Assembly (NCBI GenBank): GCA_031771865.1
Contig: JASISA010000027.1
Span: 682,001 to 746,000, forward strand
DNA: 64,000 nucleotides
Direction of reading: 5' to 3'
From: Nothophaeocryptopus gaeumannii
Lineage: Eukaryota > Ascomycota > Dothideomycetes > Mycosphaerellales > Mycosphaerellaceae
Within the stretch, counting starts at the first letter, position 1, and every line of letters starts with the position of its first letter. The translations under genes and the position numbers were made by a program. Below are positions 11,274 to 22,456 of this stretch, piece by piece. The notes below the pieces were generated by a model. The model was not told the DNA's origin. It worked only from the letters and a program-made list of their open reading frames with translations, and searched no databases.

Positions 11274-11500
11274 AGGAGTCGCTCTGTCTGAAGATGGGGA
11301 GAGGTGGGGACTTTTAATGAGGAGGAAAGCAAGGATGGAGGGGTTTTGAATGTGTGCATAGCGTTTGCGATTGAGCGTTTGCATGGTTCTGGGATTTGTT
11401 GAGCGTTTGGCTGCGAGCGTTTTGTGTGCCTGGTATGGATAGCTTTAGATTGTACATATCGATTGCAACAAAGAGGCGATCTTGCACAGAAGTGGTAAGA

Positions 11501-12691
11501 TCAGCGACTTTTGCGAATCAAGAATCCGCTCAGTACTGCCGCACCTACTAGTGCTACAATGCCTTGCCGCAATTGGAGGTTGTCAACCTCAGTCTCGTAA
11601 GTCTTTGCTTTCCCGTCCGCCTCCTTTAGTTCTTCTTTCCGCATGCGCTTCTCTTCCTGCAAGTCCCTCACGAGATGCTGTCTCTCCTCGTAATGAATAT
11701 GTTCCATCAAGCGTGCGGCATCCTCTGACTCGTTCTCAATGACCACGACGCGATGCCGGAGCGCGGCGTTATCCCGATGTACGCTCCGTAAGTCGAGCTG
11801 CAAAACCGCCCCGTCTTCTTCCAGTGCAGTATTGACTTTGCCCATTTCAGAAATCGTTCTCTTCGATTGCCATTCCAGAGCACCGAGCCGATCGGTCAAA
11901 GTCTCTGTGTTGCTTTCGCTGGCGGAAAGAGACTCCTCGAGACAGCTAATCTTCTTTTGCGCTGAAGCCAGCTCCATTTCGAGATGATTTCGATCTTTGT
12001 CGCCCTTCGATAGTCGCTGCTGCAGGTCTTCCTCTGCTTTGAGAGCGACATCAAGCTGCTTCTGTATGATCTCCTTTTCCACGCTTGTCATAGATCTGAC
12101 GTTCTTCAGAGACCTGTCAAGGCTTTGACAAGTGCTCTTCGCTTGTTCGAGCTCTGAATGAAGCTGCTGCACCCGAGAATTGAGCGTGGCGTTGTGTTGT
12201 TGAGCATCGTCACGCTCGGTGCCCAATCGATGTGCGCTTTCAGTCAATTTGAGAATGATGGCATCGCCCTCCTGCTTTTCATCCAATATCTCGGCTACTT
12301 GTTCCTGTAGCTTGTTCATCTCTGATTCTGCTTCGGTCTTCTGCGCTTCCAGATTCTTCAGATCCTGCTTGAGCCGAAGGATCTCCACATCTCTTGTCAA
12401 TAATGCCGCACTGAATTTTTCGCGCTCGTCTTCCGCAGAAGTCTGCCAACTGTAGGCCTCCTGCTTAGCTTTGTCCCTTCGCCTCTTTACCTCAATGATA
12501 TCAGCTCGGAGATGGGAACATGTCACACATCCAGTAGGGCTTGTGAGAAAATGTCGCGCCGGGGCAACTTCTTGTGAGTTTTGTGACGTGTGAAGTTCGA
12601 TGGCCTGGGAAGGTGCTCCTACACGATAGGTGCGGCCGTAGTAGCTGGCATCCGACTCTCCAGGCTGTCGCTCGTTCCGTGATCGTTGCAT
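11501..12691 (-). CDS. Long coiled-coil protein with C-terminal membrane anchor
   Basis: A single exon encodes 396 residues. Residues of about 65-370 are almost continuous heptad-rich coiled coil (for example LRLKQDLKNLEAQKTEAESE). The last 22 residues, GIVALVGAAVLSGFLIRKSR, form one hydrophobic helix with a basic end, typical of a tail-anchored protein. A CVTC pair lies at about 56-59. No known family is recognised; tethering or spacing at an organelle membrane is an inference from architecture. A second, damaged coiled-coil reading lies just upstream at 13136-14038. Confidence 0.75.
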   Translation of the reverse strand: MQRSRNERQPGESDASYYGRTYRVGAPSQAIELHTSQNSQEVAPARHFLTSPTGCVTCSHLRADIIEVKRRRDKAKQEAYSWQTSAEDEREKFSAALLTRDVEILRLKQDLKNLEAQKTEAESEMNKLQEQVAEILDEKQEGDAIILKLTESAHRLGTERDDAQQHNATLNSRVQQLHSELEQAKSTCQSLDRSLKNVRSMTSVEKEIIQKQLDVALKAEEDLQQRLSKGDKDRNHLEMELASAQKKISCLEESLSASESNTETLTDRLGALEWQSKRTISEMGKVNTALEEDGAVLQLDLRSVHRDNAALRHRVVVIENESEDAARLMEHIHYEERQHLVRDLQEEKRMRKEELKEADGKAKTYETEVDNLQLRQGIVALVGAAVLSGFLIRKSR

Positions 12692-13135
12692 GTTGATCGT
12701 GCGTGCGTTCTTCGAAGGGGTAGATTGCGAATCGTGTGGTTTTGATGTTAGGCGAATTTATTCCACGGATCCGGTGAATTCTACTCCAAATGTTCGAGAA
12801 CTTGTCTCTTTCAATTGCCTGAGACATTTGGAGCCTGGATGAAACCGAGGCTGTAAGGTCAGATAACGCTATCAAGACCTATCACTCACCCGGTCGTTCG
12901 GAATGAGACAGAGACATAGCGTTTGTCTTTCAGCCATGTTGCAGGACTGCATTGTTGTTAGTGCCTGTACAACGCTCGAACTCTTCAAGTGTGAGCGACG
13001 ATAGTGGTCAAAGCTGAAAGCGGTCTGATCAGTGACGAAGGTATCACGATTGAAGTGACTTTGAGCACTCAGCGGTGTAGGCATGGTTTTGATAATGTAT
13101 CTTTGTTGCTCCATACTCAAACATCTTGCAAAGCA

Positions 13136-14038
13136 TTAGTCTCCAGTGAGTTGCATGACATCCCGCAACCCGGCAGCAAGAAGACAGTCCTCATCTTGCA
13201 TGTTCTGGACCTGCCGAACAAGCTCAACTCGACTTTCCGCAAGCAACACTTTCCCTCGTGTCAGCTCGTCTATTCTTGTTGCTGTGATCCTGGAGGACAC
13301 TTCTAAGATCACCAACAAGAAGTGCTCTCGTCTGACGTGTGTAGATTAGTTGGGCGCGTAGAGCAGAGTTCCGTTCCTGAAGTGATTCATTGCTGGCATC
13401 TGCCTGTTCCAGCAGGCGGGTGAGATCTTTGTTGTCACTCTCGGCCTCCTAGAGCTGGGATCGAAGCTTTCGCTGCTTTGCTTCGCTCATCTCAAGGCGC
13501 GTACGGAGGTCGTCGCACATGGTCTCCTCTGGAACAGTCGCTCACCGGTCTTTCGAAGATCTTGCAGAACGTCTTCCCGGCTTTCGAAAGTTGTCGCGCT
13601 CGCGATGGGATGCGATGCCCTTGCCGCAAGGATTGGAGTCCTTGGCACCGAGGAAACGTCAACGTTTGTACGGTCTTCAGAGACCCGCTCCTCTTGACCT
13701 GTTGCACTTTCCACGAAACGCAGTGGACTTGGCTCGCGTGAACTCGTTCGGTGTGGCCCAGTGCGATCGTGAAAAACTCGATGTCCTCCACAAGGTATGC
13801 AGTGCTCTCCATCCCAGACAATGGCGGATCTTGGGCGGTACTTGTATTCATAGCCTCTTGATTTCTCGTATTCAATTCGTTGCGCTGTGTTAGGGTTGAG
13901 AGAAGGCGAGTCGAAATCAGACTCGCTGTCTTCGGGTGTCCCATTCTCGCAGCCAGATTCGTCATCTTCGATCATCCAGTCAGTACAATCAGAGTCGCTG
14001 TCTTCGAAGTCCCATTCCATCATTGAGAGGCAAACCAT
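13136..14038 (-). pseudogene. Damaged acidic/coiled-coil gene
   Basis: The minus-strand frame from 14038 begins with a very acidic segment (DFEDSDSDCTDWMIEDDES) and a CIPCGGHRV motif. Downstream, coiled-coil sequence appears in other frames: LEMSEAKQRKLRSQL, then a TAG at 13449-13451, then ESDNKDLTRLLEQADASNES and finally RIDELTRGKVLLAESRVELV. At least one nonsense codon and two frame changes separate these blocks, and no good intron joins them. It could be one decayed gene or two neighbours. Function is unknown. Confidence 0.4.
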
Positions 14039-15074
14039 TCTGCAAAGTAGATTGGGTTGCTGTAAGTAAACCGGGAAAGAATATCTTCTGTGCGATCAGT
14101 ATATAAAGCGGGTGTGAAGTAGTTGCAAACGATACGGCAAGATGACAGGTTCGTGGAGCGGTGCTCTATGCGTCGCTCTGCTTGTTTATGCGCATCGCGT
14201 GTTGAGACCATGTCTTTCTCCAAAGCTCGCAGGCTGGAACGCATAACCAACGGACTGGACACAGTACGACATTTCTGAGGGACGAGAAACTGATGCTGTC
14301 TTTGATCATATGTTCTTGCCAACCGATGTCGAATTGGACATGCTTTCATCGCAACATTCTATGGTCTGTTGAGACCGTGTCTTTCTTGCCGTTCAGCGCC
14401 GGCATGTTGCCGCAAACCACAAACGCGGTCTGGCGGTATCCTGTATACCACCGCGTTTGCTCCGTGGTGGCGCCAAGGGGCGTTGAATGCAATGCGGATG
14501 GAGAGACTCCAGTCCATGGCCAAGAGCACGCCGAGGCAAGAGACGGATGTCACGTTTCGTCTCTCCGCGAACAGTTTCTCTTTCTCTCCCTCAACACTCA
14601 GCCCATCATCATCTCGATCTCTTTTGGCGGTTGATCATCGCTCTACGCCATCGCGGGTGCTGAGTCCATGACGATTGTACTGTCGTACCCAATCTCGAAG
14701 GTGGAGGTGATACCGGCGACACCTCTTTTCAAGCTGCTCGCTCCGAAGCCAACCACACACGTGTGTCGTACGCTCGCCGGCATGAACCACCTTAATGCCT
14801 GCAGAGATCTCTTGGCATGCATCAAGAGATGAGCCAGGAACAGGCCGAGATTAAGCAAAAAGTAGGCTTCGAATCCATACTTACGGCCACTATATATCTC
14901 TTGGCCGAATTGATTAAGATGAGACACATATGCTTCGGACTGCGGTGCGATTTCTCCGCCTATTCTTGTCTACCATGAATGGAGCCTCGGCATGAAGCTT
15001 GGAATACTTCAAGACCATCCCGGACTTCGATAAAGTCAATACGCTGCTTGAGAGTAGTTGAACTCTGACATCCA
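14039..15074. other. Non-coding stretch
   Basis: No supportable gene. A 94-codon minus frame at 14643-14927 contains one hydrophobic segment (YFLLNLGLFLAHLLMHA) but no other support. The last part is the promoter of the PL4 gene that starts at 15075. Confidence 0.4.
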
Positions 15075-16773
15075 ATGCTGATCAGAACAATTTTAAACCT
15101 ACTCGAGTTGACCTCAACAGCGCTGGCCGCGTTTGGCTTGACGGACAACACAGACACTTATGTCATCGACACTGGAAGCGCCAACACTCTGGTCGCGACC
15201 GTTCAGAAGGCCAGCTGCGATGTCACTTCCCTCGTCTATCGTGGCACCGAGCTTCAAGGCCCGCAGAGTAAAAGCACACACATTGGCTCGAGACTGGGCA
15301 CAGCGACACTGACTGCAGAGACAATCAATGGTAGGCATTCCAGCGTTTTCGGACAACGAATGCTCAAGAACGATAGATCAACACATCAAGGTTACCTGCG
15401 CCACCGACACTCTAACTCCATACATTGTGGCTGTGTCTGGAGACAGCAATCTATACATGGCAACATACATCACTGCGGAACCTGAAGTCGGCGAGCTGCG
15501 ATACAGAGCTCGCCTTGATAGCTCAGTCTTGCCATTTGAGTGTCCGTAAGGCGAAGTTTCAACAACAGTCGGCAGCACAGAGACCATTGAAGGCTCCGAC
15601 GTCTTCCTTGTCGATGGCCAAACTCGCAGCAAGTTCTACTCATCGAACTGTTTCATTGATGACCACGTCCATTGTGTCTATGGTGATGATGTCCACGCTT
15701 GCTTTGTCAAACCGCAATACGAATCGTCCTCTGGAGACCCGTTCTTCCGCGACATCAACAGCAATCATGGCAGTGACGAATACACATCGCTCACGTACTA
15801 CATGAACAGCGGCCATGTGCAGACCGAGTCTTACCGCACAGGGTTTTTCGGACCTTACGCGCTTACGTTCAGCTGCAGCGGTGTCCCAAGCCTGTTAAGC
15901 TTCGACTTTTCTTTTTTCGCCGATCTGGACCTAGAGGTGTATGTCGCAAAGTCCGGTCGCGGGTACGTCTCTGGCACAGCATCTGGCATCACTGGAGAAA
16001 ACCAGACCGTGATCCACTGGTTCAACGACGAGGCGCAATACTGGTCTTACGCGACTGATGGTGCCTTCACTTCTCCAGCTATGGAGCCCGGCACCTACAC
16101 TATGAAGCTCTATTCTACTGAACTTCAAGTGGCTTCGCAGAGTGTTGATGTCACTGCAGGGTCAAACGCGAATAGCGACATCGCCAGTACTCTTAAAGAG
16201 CCAACAACCAGACTTTGGACCATTGGCGTGTGCGATGGCCAGCCGACTGGATTCTTGAACGCCGAAAATCAGCTGCGTATGCATTCTTCCGACTTACGCA
16301 TGTCCGGTTGGGGTCCGACGACCTTCACTGTTGGCACTTCCGCCGATGCAGATTTACCAATGGCTTTGTTCAAGGCAGTCAACAGTCCGCAGACGATCAC
16401 AGTCGACCTCACTGCGGATCAAGCTGCCAGTGATGCGATTCTACGTATTCGCACAACATTGGCGTTCGCATCTGGAAGACCTTCAGTTATCGTCAATGAA
16501 TGGGATGGCACTGATCCCGCAACTCCGACGAACATTGACAGCATAGTCGTTACCAGAGGTGCATACAGAGGCCACGGAGAAGCATATGAGTTCGAGATCC
16601 CGGATGGTGTACTTGTCAGCGGCAGCAATATAATTTCCATCAGCGTGATCTCTGGAGGCCTTGGCGAAGAGTTCCTCTCACCGAACTTTGTGAGTTGTCG
16701 CTCGCAAAGGGCCGTCATTGATCGTTTGCTGACTTTAAACAAGATTCTGGACTGCATTGAGCTCTACAGATGA
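15075..16773 (+). pseudogene. Rhamnogalacturonan lyase (PL4) with an in-frame stop
   Basis: Exons 15075-15330, 15377-16689 and 16744-16773 restore a family-length secreted protein. It starts with a signal peptide ending near ALA, then FGLTDNTDTYVIDTGS, the catalytic lyase domain, and FNDEAQYWSYATDGAFTSPA and LWTIGVCDGQPTGF of the C-terminal carbohydrate-binding modules. It ends SPNF-ILDCIELYR. PL4 enzymes cleave the rhamnose-galacturonate backbone of pectin by beta-elimination. A TAA at 15547-15549 interrupts the domain where the family has an aromatic (P-Tyr-Gly), cutting the product at about 140 residues. The rest of the frame is clean, so inactivation looks recent. Intron 2 (16690-16743) ends in AAG. 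A GH12 gene follows 230 bases downstream in the same direction. Confidence 0.88.
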
Positions 16774-17005
16774 TGTAGTCAGCTTTGAGCTGATAAGTCG
16801 TTCGTTTAAATCAGACGAGCCAAAGTCGCTACTGTTTCACAATCTATTCCACGCAACCGGTAGGCTTGGCACTTCCGACAACCATAAAGACAGCATCCCC
16901 ATCATGACTTTCTCTTTTCCTCCTGTCTTGCAGCTGATTGCTGACTTCATCGTTCTTTCTCTTTACCGCTTCGATTCCTTACACTCATTTGACCAAGTCG
17001 TTGCA

Positions 17006-17926
17006 ATGCTCTCCTTCCTTCTGCCTCTCGCCCTAGCGGCATTCGCCTTCTCTTCGCCCCTCATTCCCAGAGCCACAGCTCCTCAGAACTTCTGCGGCGC
17101 CCCGAACTCGTATCAAGTCATCGATAGCACTCCATGGATCGTCTACTCCATGAACTACAACTACAAGTCCATCAATGGGTCCTGCTGTACCGGCTACACA
17201 GGCCTCTCCACCTCCTCCTCGGGTGCTCAGATGATTGAATGGAACAGCACCTGGGATATCGCACAAGACGATAATGCCGATTTGGTCAAAGGGTATTCCT
17301 TCGTCGGATTGACGCAAAATCTCGAAACGAAATTGAGTGCGATTGAGAGTATCCCTGCTACGTATACGTGGAGCAGCACGAATTCGACGGCGTATAGAGG
17401 TACTCACGCTCCTCTCACGCCTACCTAGATTTGCCTGCTGACAGAATTGGACAGGCAACGTCTGTTTCGACTTCATGACCTCCCCCACTGCCGGCGACTC
17501 AACCTCCACATCCGCCCAAGAACTCATGTTGTGGCTGCGTTGGGAGGGTGACCAGGTTCCCATCGGATATGCCAACGGGCCAGTCGCCACGATTGATGGA
17601 TTGTACGGCAAGACGTGGAAACTTTATCAGGGAAAGAACGAAGACACCGGGATAACTGTCAGCAGTCTGCTGGTCGACGAAGCAGATCAGTACGATGGAT
17701 CTTTTGAGGGAGACATCAAGGATTGGCTGGAGAAGATTGTGGAACAGGGGCTGTTTACGAGTGAGACGTATGTGAATGTTGGGAATGGTAAGTCGTCGCC
17801 GAGTGATGCAATTCATGATTGTTCTGGTTGGTTTTGCTGACTTACTTGGTTGTAGCGGGTATGGAGCCTTTCTATGGGACTGTCACTTTCGTGAATAAGC
17901 TGGGACTGCAGATTAATTTAGCTTGA
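17006..17926 (+). CDS. Secreted GH12 endoglucanase / xyloglucanase
   Basis: Three exons (17006-17399, 17455-17787, 17856-17926) encode 265 residues; introns 17400-17454 and 17788-17855 have clean donors, CTGAC branch points and CAG/TAG acceptors. A signal peptide of about 18 residues is followed by the GH12 jelly roll. The nucleophile Glu is in QELMLWLRWEG (about 154) and the acid/base Glu in AGMEPFYGTVTF (about 246). Conserved WDI and IGYANG blocks are present. The enzyme hydrolyses beta-1,4-glucan or xyloglucan of plant cell walls. The gene is intact, unlike the pectin lyase just upstream. Confidence 0.93.
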
Positions 17927-18380
17927 GTGAGGATTACGAGGCATGCAAGAAATGAAAGCTCTACAGTCGGTTTCCATTAACTTACCCAAATCTGCCACAC
18001 CAATACTCGGCATAAGAACACAACGACGCAGGTAGGCAAGTGTTCAGAAGAGTATCGCTAAGCTTATCAATCAATGCGAGATAGGCCACGTTCACACGCG
18101 CCATGCATCTTTTCAAGTGCCTATCACTTGGCATCTATACCAAGAGAAGCCTCTGGATCAGAAAGAGATCGGCTATAAGAAGCACACTCAGGTACCGAGT
18201 CGTTCACAACAGAATATCATCGCCAATAATACCAGCAAACGATTCCTGATGCTGGAAAGGTACACCAGGCACAAAAGAAAAATCCGACCAGCGTTCTGCC
18301 TCTCCTGGCTCTCGGATAGGGCACAAGATATCGGCATCGCCTCTAAGTATCTTATTCCCAACAACAATAGTAACAGCAAC

Positions 18381-19547
18381 ATGAAGTTGACCCAACTGCT
18401 CGCCATGGCGGGCCTCGACATATTCGTCCTCGCGTCTCCAAACTTCCTCCCACGCACCAGCAACACAACCTCGCCTGTACGCTTTGGCCTTGAACATGTC
18501 GGTAACAACACCCCTCTCTTCAAAGTCCTCATCCTCTTCACCGGCGGCACCATAGCCTCGTGCTCAGAATATGATCCTCTCGATGATACGCAATACGGTC
18601 AACTCTCCATCACCGCCGAAGAGATCATCGCCCGCGGTCCGTCTTTGCAAAACGTGGCTCAATTGGCCGTTACGAATTGGACGACCGAAAATGAAGGTTC
18701 GACAGGCACGAGCGATGCATTGGTGATTAACATGACCCGTTTCGCCCATGACGGGCTTTGTGCGGAGGACTCAGATATCGATGAAGCGGTGTTCACGCGT
18801 GGGACGACTTCTTTGGAGGAGACCGCGTTTCTGATGGATCTTCTCGTGAGTTGTTTCGACAGACCGGTCGTCGGCTTCGGCGCGATGCGTCCCTATACCG
18901 CAATATCCTTCGACGGCGATGCGGATCCCTTCCAAGTAGTTTCCCTCGCGGTCTCTCCGGATGCCAAAGGGAGGCGTGGACTCGTGGCGTTTTCAAATCG
19001 AATGCTCTCGAGCTTATGGGTAACCAAACTCCAGTCCATGTATCCAGATACATTTCATCGAACAATCGGAGGCGATCTTGGGGGTTTTAGCAATATAAAA
19101 TCATTACTTCTTTGATACGCCGTCCACGCCGGTGCACAAATACGATTTTCGACCTCGACGTTGTTTCGAAAGATGAGACTTTTCCGGCACTTCCAAAAGT
19201 CGACATTTCCTATGCTGCGCGCGAGTTCGACGGTCTCGCCTCCCGTGATTATGGCGCGAGGTGGATTGTCAGCGCGGGTACGGGGAATGGCGGGATTCCG
19301 AGCTGGCAGAACGAAACGCAAGAAGTACTGCAACTGGGCGTGCAGGTTGTCGTTGGGACGAAGAGTCCATACGGAGGCAGTACGCCTGAGAGATCACCGA
19401 GCCATGCGGAAAGCGGATATGCGCATGTCATCCAAGCGAGGGATGATATTGCAATTGGCGATTGCGTCGGGATTCAGCCAGAATGCGACGATTGAGATGT
19501 TCGAGGGCTCGTTGCGGAAGAAGTTGGGACAGCCATTCGTATCCTGA
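18381..19547 (+). pseudogene. Secreted type II L-asparaginase, broken
   Basis: From a Met at 18381 a signal-peptide-like leader precedes LFTGGTIASCSEYDPLDD, the first catalytic Thr loop. The second motif, normally HGTDTLEE, reads RGTTSLEE, so the catalytic Asp is absent. GAMRPYTAISFDGD and GRRGLVAFSNRM follow. The frame stops at 19115. Recognisable asparaginase sequence then continues in other frames: HYFFDTPSTPVHKYDF, LPKVDISYAAREFDGL, GTGNGGIPSW and MILQLAIASGFSQNATIEMF, the normal C-terminal helix. At least three frame changes (near 19100, 19155 and 19440) are needed. With the active-site change, this is a dead gene. Confidence 0.85.
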
Positions 19548-19597
19548 GATGGTCGAGCAAATCCGATGAGCAAGCAAATGCATGAAAAGGAAGAGGG

Positions 19598-20111
19598 TTA
19601 TTGTTTCGCCTTCCCCTCCTTAAGCGCATCAACATCCCTCCCCTCCGCCTCATCAACCCTCTGCCCCTCCGGAAATTTCTCCGCCGCACTCTTGTTGTCG
19701 CGAAAGTAGGCGTAATAGTGCCCGTAGACAACGCCTCCAAGAGCGAGCAGGCCCAGGAAGCCGGCGAAGCCGAATCGTCGCTTGCCTTCGCTGCTCATGA
19801 TCCAACTTGCAGCCCAGCGCATTACAGGTGTGATGAGTGCTTGTCGCTCGCGTTCTAGATCGGGATTGCAAGTGATCAGGAGCATGCCGAGTGTTATTGA
19901 AATGAGGAATAGGAAGAGGACTGTGAGGATTTGGATCTCGGCTAGCAGGAACGTGATGTTTCTCGTGGTTTGGAGCACTTCGAAACCTTCTGCGACTAGA
20001 GGTGTCACTGCGTTCGTTAGAAAGTTGGGCGAAGCTGGCATGTGAGGTTGTCCTGCGGAACGTACCTTGGTTGAAAGCGGCGTTGATCTGCTTGCTGTAG
20101 GGGATGCCCAT
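19598..20111 (-). CDS. Small two-span membrane protein of unknown function
   Basis: Two exons (20111-20066 and 20007-19598; intron 20008-20065, GTACGT donor and ACGCAG acceptor) encode 151 residues starting MGIPYSKQINAAFNQ. Two hydrophobic segments are visible: ILTVLFLFLISITLGMLLIT (about residues 42-62) and FAGFLGLLALGGVVYGHYYA (about 97-117). The tail is charged. The conserved-looking start and the exact splice restoring frame support a real gene. No family name is recognised. Confidence 0.75.
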
Positions 20112-20481
20112 TTCGGGGGATGTTGTGTTGCGGGTCTGTGTGACCTACAAGATTTGCACTGTAGCATACACACTGCTTTTGGAGGGTAAGACATATCGCA
20201 ATGACAGAACATGTATGTATGTCTCCATCCTGCTGATGAGCTGTGAATGACGTGGCGGCTGCTTACACCTGCCTGCATTTCGTCTCGGAAGCAGACATAG
20301 TCAGCCGTAGCAGCAGAGCAAGGCACGTACCCTTTGACATGTGACTGCAGCGGCTTCAATGCCGACAAGCAGTATGAAGTTGCCAGCTCACCACACTTGA
20401 GTTAGCTTCTCGCAAGATCAATGCATGACCAATCATAAAGTAACCGACCATCACTCCCGCCAAGACCTCATCCAACAACCA

Positions 20482-21225
20482 TCACTTCTTCCCCTTCGCC
20501 TTTCCCTTTGTCTTTACTTCCTGATGCCCAGAAAGATCCGGCCGAAACTGCCTCCCCCAACTCTCCCTCCTCTTCCTCAACCATTCCTCATCGACATCGA
20601 TTCTCGGTTGCGGTCTCAAAGGGCCCACATATGACAACGCCTCTCCATCCATCCCCTTCATTATCAACAACTGCAATTCCTGCAGCGTCGCAGTGCCTAG
20701 CAGACTTTTATCTTGTCCGAGCATCGTCCCTTTCCCATCGAAGACGGTTCTCCAGGAATGGTAAACGCGCTCTGTCAAGTGGTACGCGAGGTCGTACGCA
20801 ACGAAAGGGTTGGCGAATGTACGATTCTTCTGGCTTTCACCCAGACTTCGGAGACTTTCGGGTGGGAAGCTTGACTTCATGAGGCCGAACTCGGCAAACT
20901 CCTTTTGAAAGGATAGCAGCATATCGATCGCCTCTGAGACTTTCGAAGCAGACATGTCTGGCTTCCAGTTCCGAAGACAAAGGTGAAGTTTGGCTAGCCA
21001 TTCATAGGGCAGTCTCGCGGCGGTTTGGATCTTGTTCCTTGCTTGAGTGACGGCGGGAGTGTCTAGGGTCTTGGGAGTTTCTTCTTTGTCGGTGTTAGAT
21101 GGGTTGGTTTTGGTGTTCGGTGTCGGCATTTTTAGCTTGACGATAAGACTCTCTTGCTTGCTCTTGGTGTCGGCGTATTTAATTTGACGAGAAGGTTTTT
21201 CTTCTGTGGCGTCTCCATCTTGCAT
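20482..21225 (-). CDS. Conserved-looking protein of unknown function
   Basis: A single exon encodes 247 residues. A Lys/Thr-rich N-terminal 65 residues precede a probably helical, folded part (LPYEWLAKLHLCLRNWKPDM, then FANPFVAYDLAYHLTERVYH), and a Lys-rich end TKGKAKGKK suggests a nuclear or nucleic-acid environment. A Met at about residue 33 is an alternative start. No known domain is recognised and no signal peptide is present. Confidence 0.6.
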   Translation of the reverse strand: MQDGDATEEKPSRQIKYADTKSKQESLIVKLKMPTPNTKTNPSNTDKEETPKTLDTPAVTQARNKIQTAARLPYEWLAKLHLCLRNWKPDMSASKVSEAIDMLLSFQKEFAEFGLMKSSFPPESLRSLGESQKNRTFANPFVAYDLAYHLTERVYHSWRTVFDGKGTMLGQDKSLLGTATLQELQLLIMKGMDGEALSYVGPLRPQPRIDVDEEWLRKRRESWGRQFRPDLSGHQEVKTKGKAKGKK

Positions 21226-21580
21226 TTGTCAACAAGATCAGTGCGTGAATAGTCGTCAGGCTACTTATGAATTTCCTTTGCCTCATGAACGTCCAGAAAA
21301 TGCTGCGAGATATTCGTCTCACAAGTCAATTCGAAGTCACGATCTTCCTCTAGTCTCCTGACGAGACTACGAGAGAAGTGAATGAGCAGTCGTGGAGCTT
21401 CCTTCTTTGGCTCACCACAGCATATCTCTGAGATGCGCAATCGATTGCTAATCCTTGTCCTTCAACTCCCATGAGATGATCGCGCGTGATATCGAACTAT
21501 CTCCTGCTTTCCTCCTTTTCCGTCCTTTACATTCCTGATTCTGCCCAAAAATCAGTCACGACTTGCACCCCTAACTAATC
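21226..21580. other. Intergenic stretch
   Basis: No gene or structured element seen. It contains the 5' flank of the unknown gene ending at 21225 and pyrimidine-rich tracts toward 21500. Confidence 0.4.
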
Positions 21581-21597
21581 TCCACGATCTCAAGACT

Positions 21598-21824
21598 CCT
21601 CAAGATACGAAAAGTCGTACAAGCCAGTTTCGCCAGCTGTTGGCATGTCGAACATGTCGTCCCCATCGTCGTCGTATGCGCATGTTGTTCATTGGAAGGC
21701 CGCAGATGGCGCAATCCATGAGGTGATCTGTCCGAAAGATGTCCTGTGGGTGGAAGGTATCCTGCGCATGAAATGAGACAGCAAGCGCAATTATCGTGAG
21801 AGGCTGGACGGGTATCAGTAACAT
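21598..21824 (-). pseudogene. CPICGLP-type microprotein, frameshifted copy
   Basis: The minus frame from 21824 reads FHPQDIFRTDHLMDCAICGLPMNN. A one-base shift then moves the matching continuation to the next frame: CAYDDDGDDMF, ending LYDFSYLEES at a TGA at 21598-21600. This is the same block order as the intact copy at 22457-22759 (CPICGLPKNPCACDDGGDDMF). The pair C-x2-C followed by CAx resembles a small zinc-binding site. It is presumed non-functional unless the shift is an assembly error. Confidence 0.5.
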
Positions 21825-21961
21825 CGTGCGCTTTCCAGAGTGAAAGATGTACCACTCGTGCTCTCCTTCAGATTTCCTCGTCTACAGCTGCCGACTCATT
21901 TCTCGAGAGCTCCGTCCCTCCCTTTTCCATCGAGAGTCTTTGCAAAGTGGCCCTTCTTCGC

Positions 21962-22432
21962 CTACTGCACACCCATCCTACTCTCTTCATTAACCTTCCA
22001 CCCACCCTCCCTCTTCGCACTCCTCCACATCTGCACTATACGTATAGCCTCGTGCGTCTCCTCCACCTTCCACATCCCCGAGTTCAACCTCGGCAAAAAG
22101 CTACTAGACTGCCTTACGAGACCTTCGGCGGCAGCAGCGACTTGATGACTGCGACTAAGCACGAATTCCATTTCTTCGAGCTGCAGATCCACGGAGTCAC
22201 GGATAACTTTGGCGGCGACCCAGACATCGGTATAAGTGCGGCTCCAGACGGTTGTGGCGTGAAGGCGAGCAGCGGCGTTCTCGAGTTCTACATCTGAGGA
22301 GGAGGGTTGGAGATGCGGGCGAGTGGCTTCGCGATCGAAGAAAATTATGAGTTCGAAGCCGGCTCTGATGTAGATGTGTCTAGGAGAAGGGTATTCGTTG
22401 GGATTGGGGTTGTCGTGGTGAGGGTAAGTCAC
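21962..22432 (-). CDS. Hypothetical protein between two CPICGLP paralogues
   Basis: A single open frame of 156 residues lies on the minus strand. It includes a plausible folded stretch (AGFELIIFFDREATRP, TYTDVWVAAKVIRDSVDLQL) but no recognised domain. Coding status rests on length and residue balance only. It lies between the two related microprotein genes, on the same strand. Confidence 0.4.
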   Translation of the reverse strand: MTYPHHDNPNPNEYPSPRHIYIRAGFELIIFFDREATRPHLQPSSSDVELENAAARLHATTVWSRTYTDVWVAAKVIRDSVDLQLEEMEFVLSRSHQVAAAAEGLVRQSSSFLPRLNSGMWKVEETHEAIRIVQMWRSAKREGGWKVNEESRMGVQ

Positions 22433-22456
22433 GAGTTGGTTGTGAAAGCGATGCAG

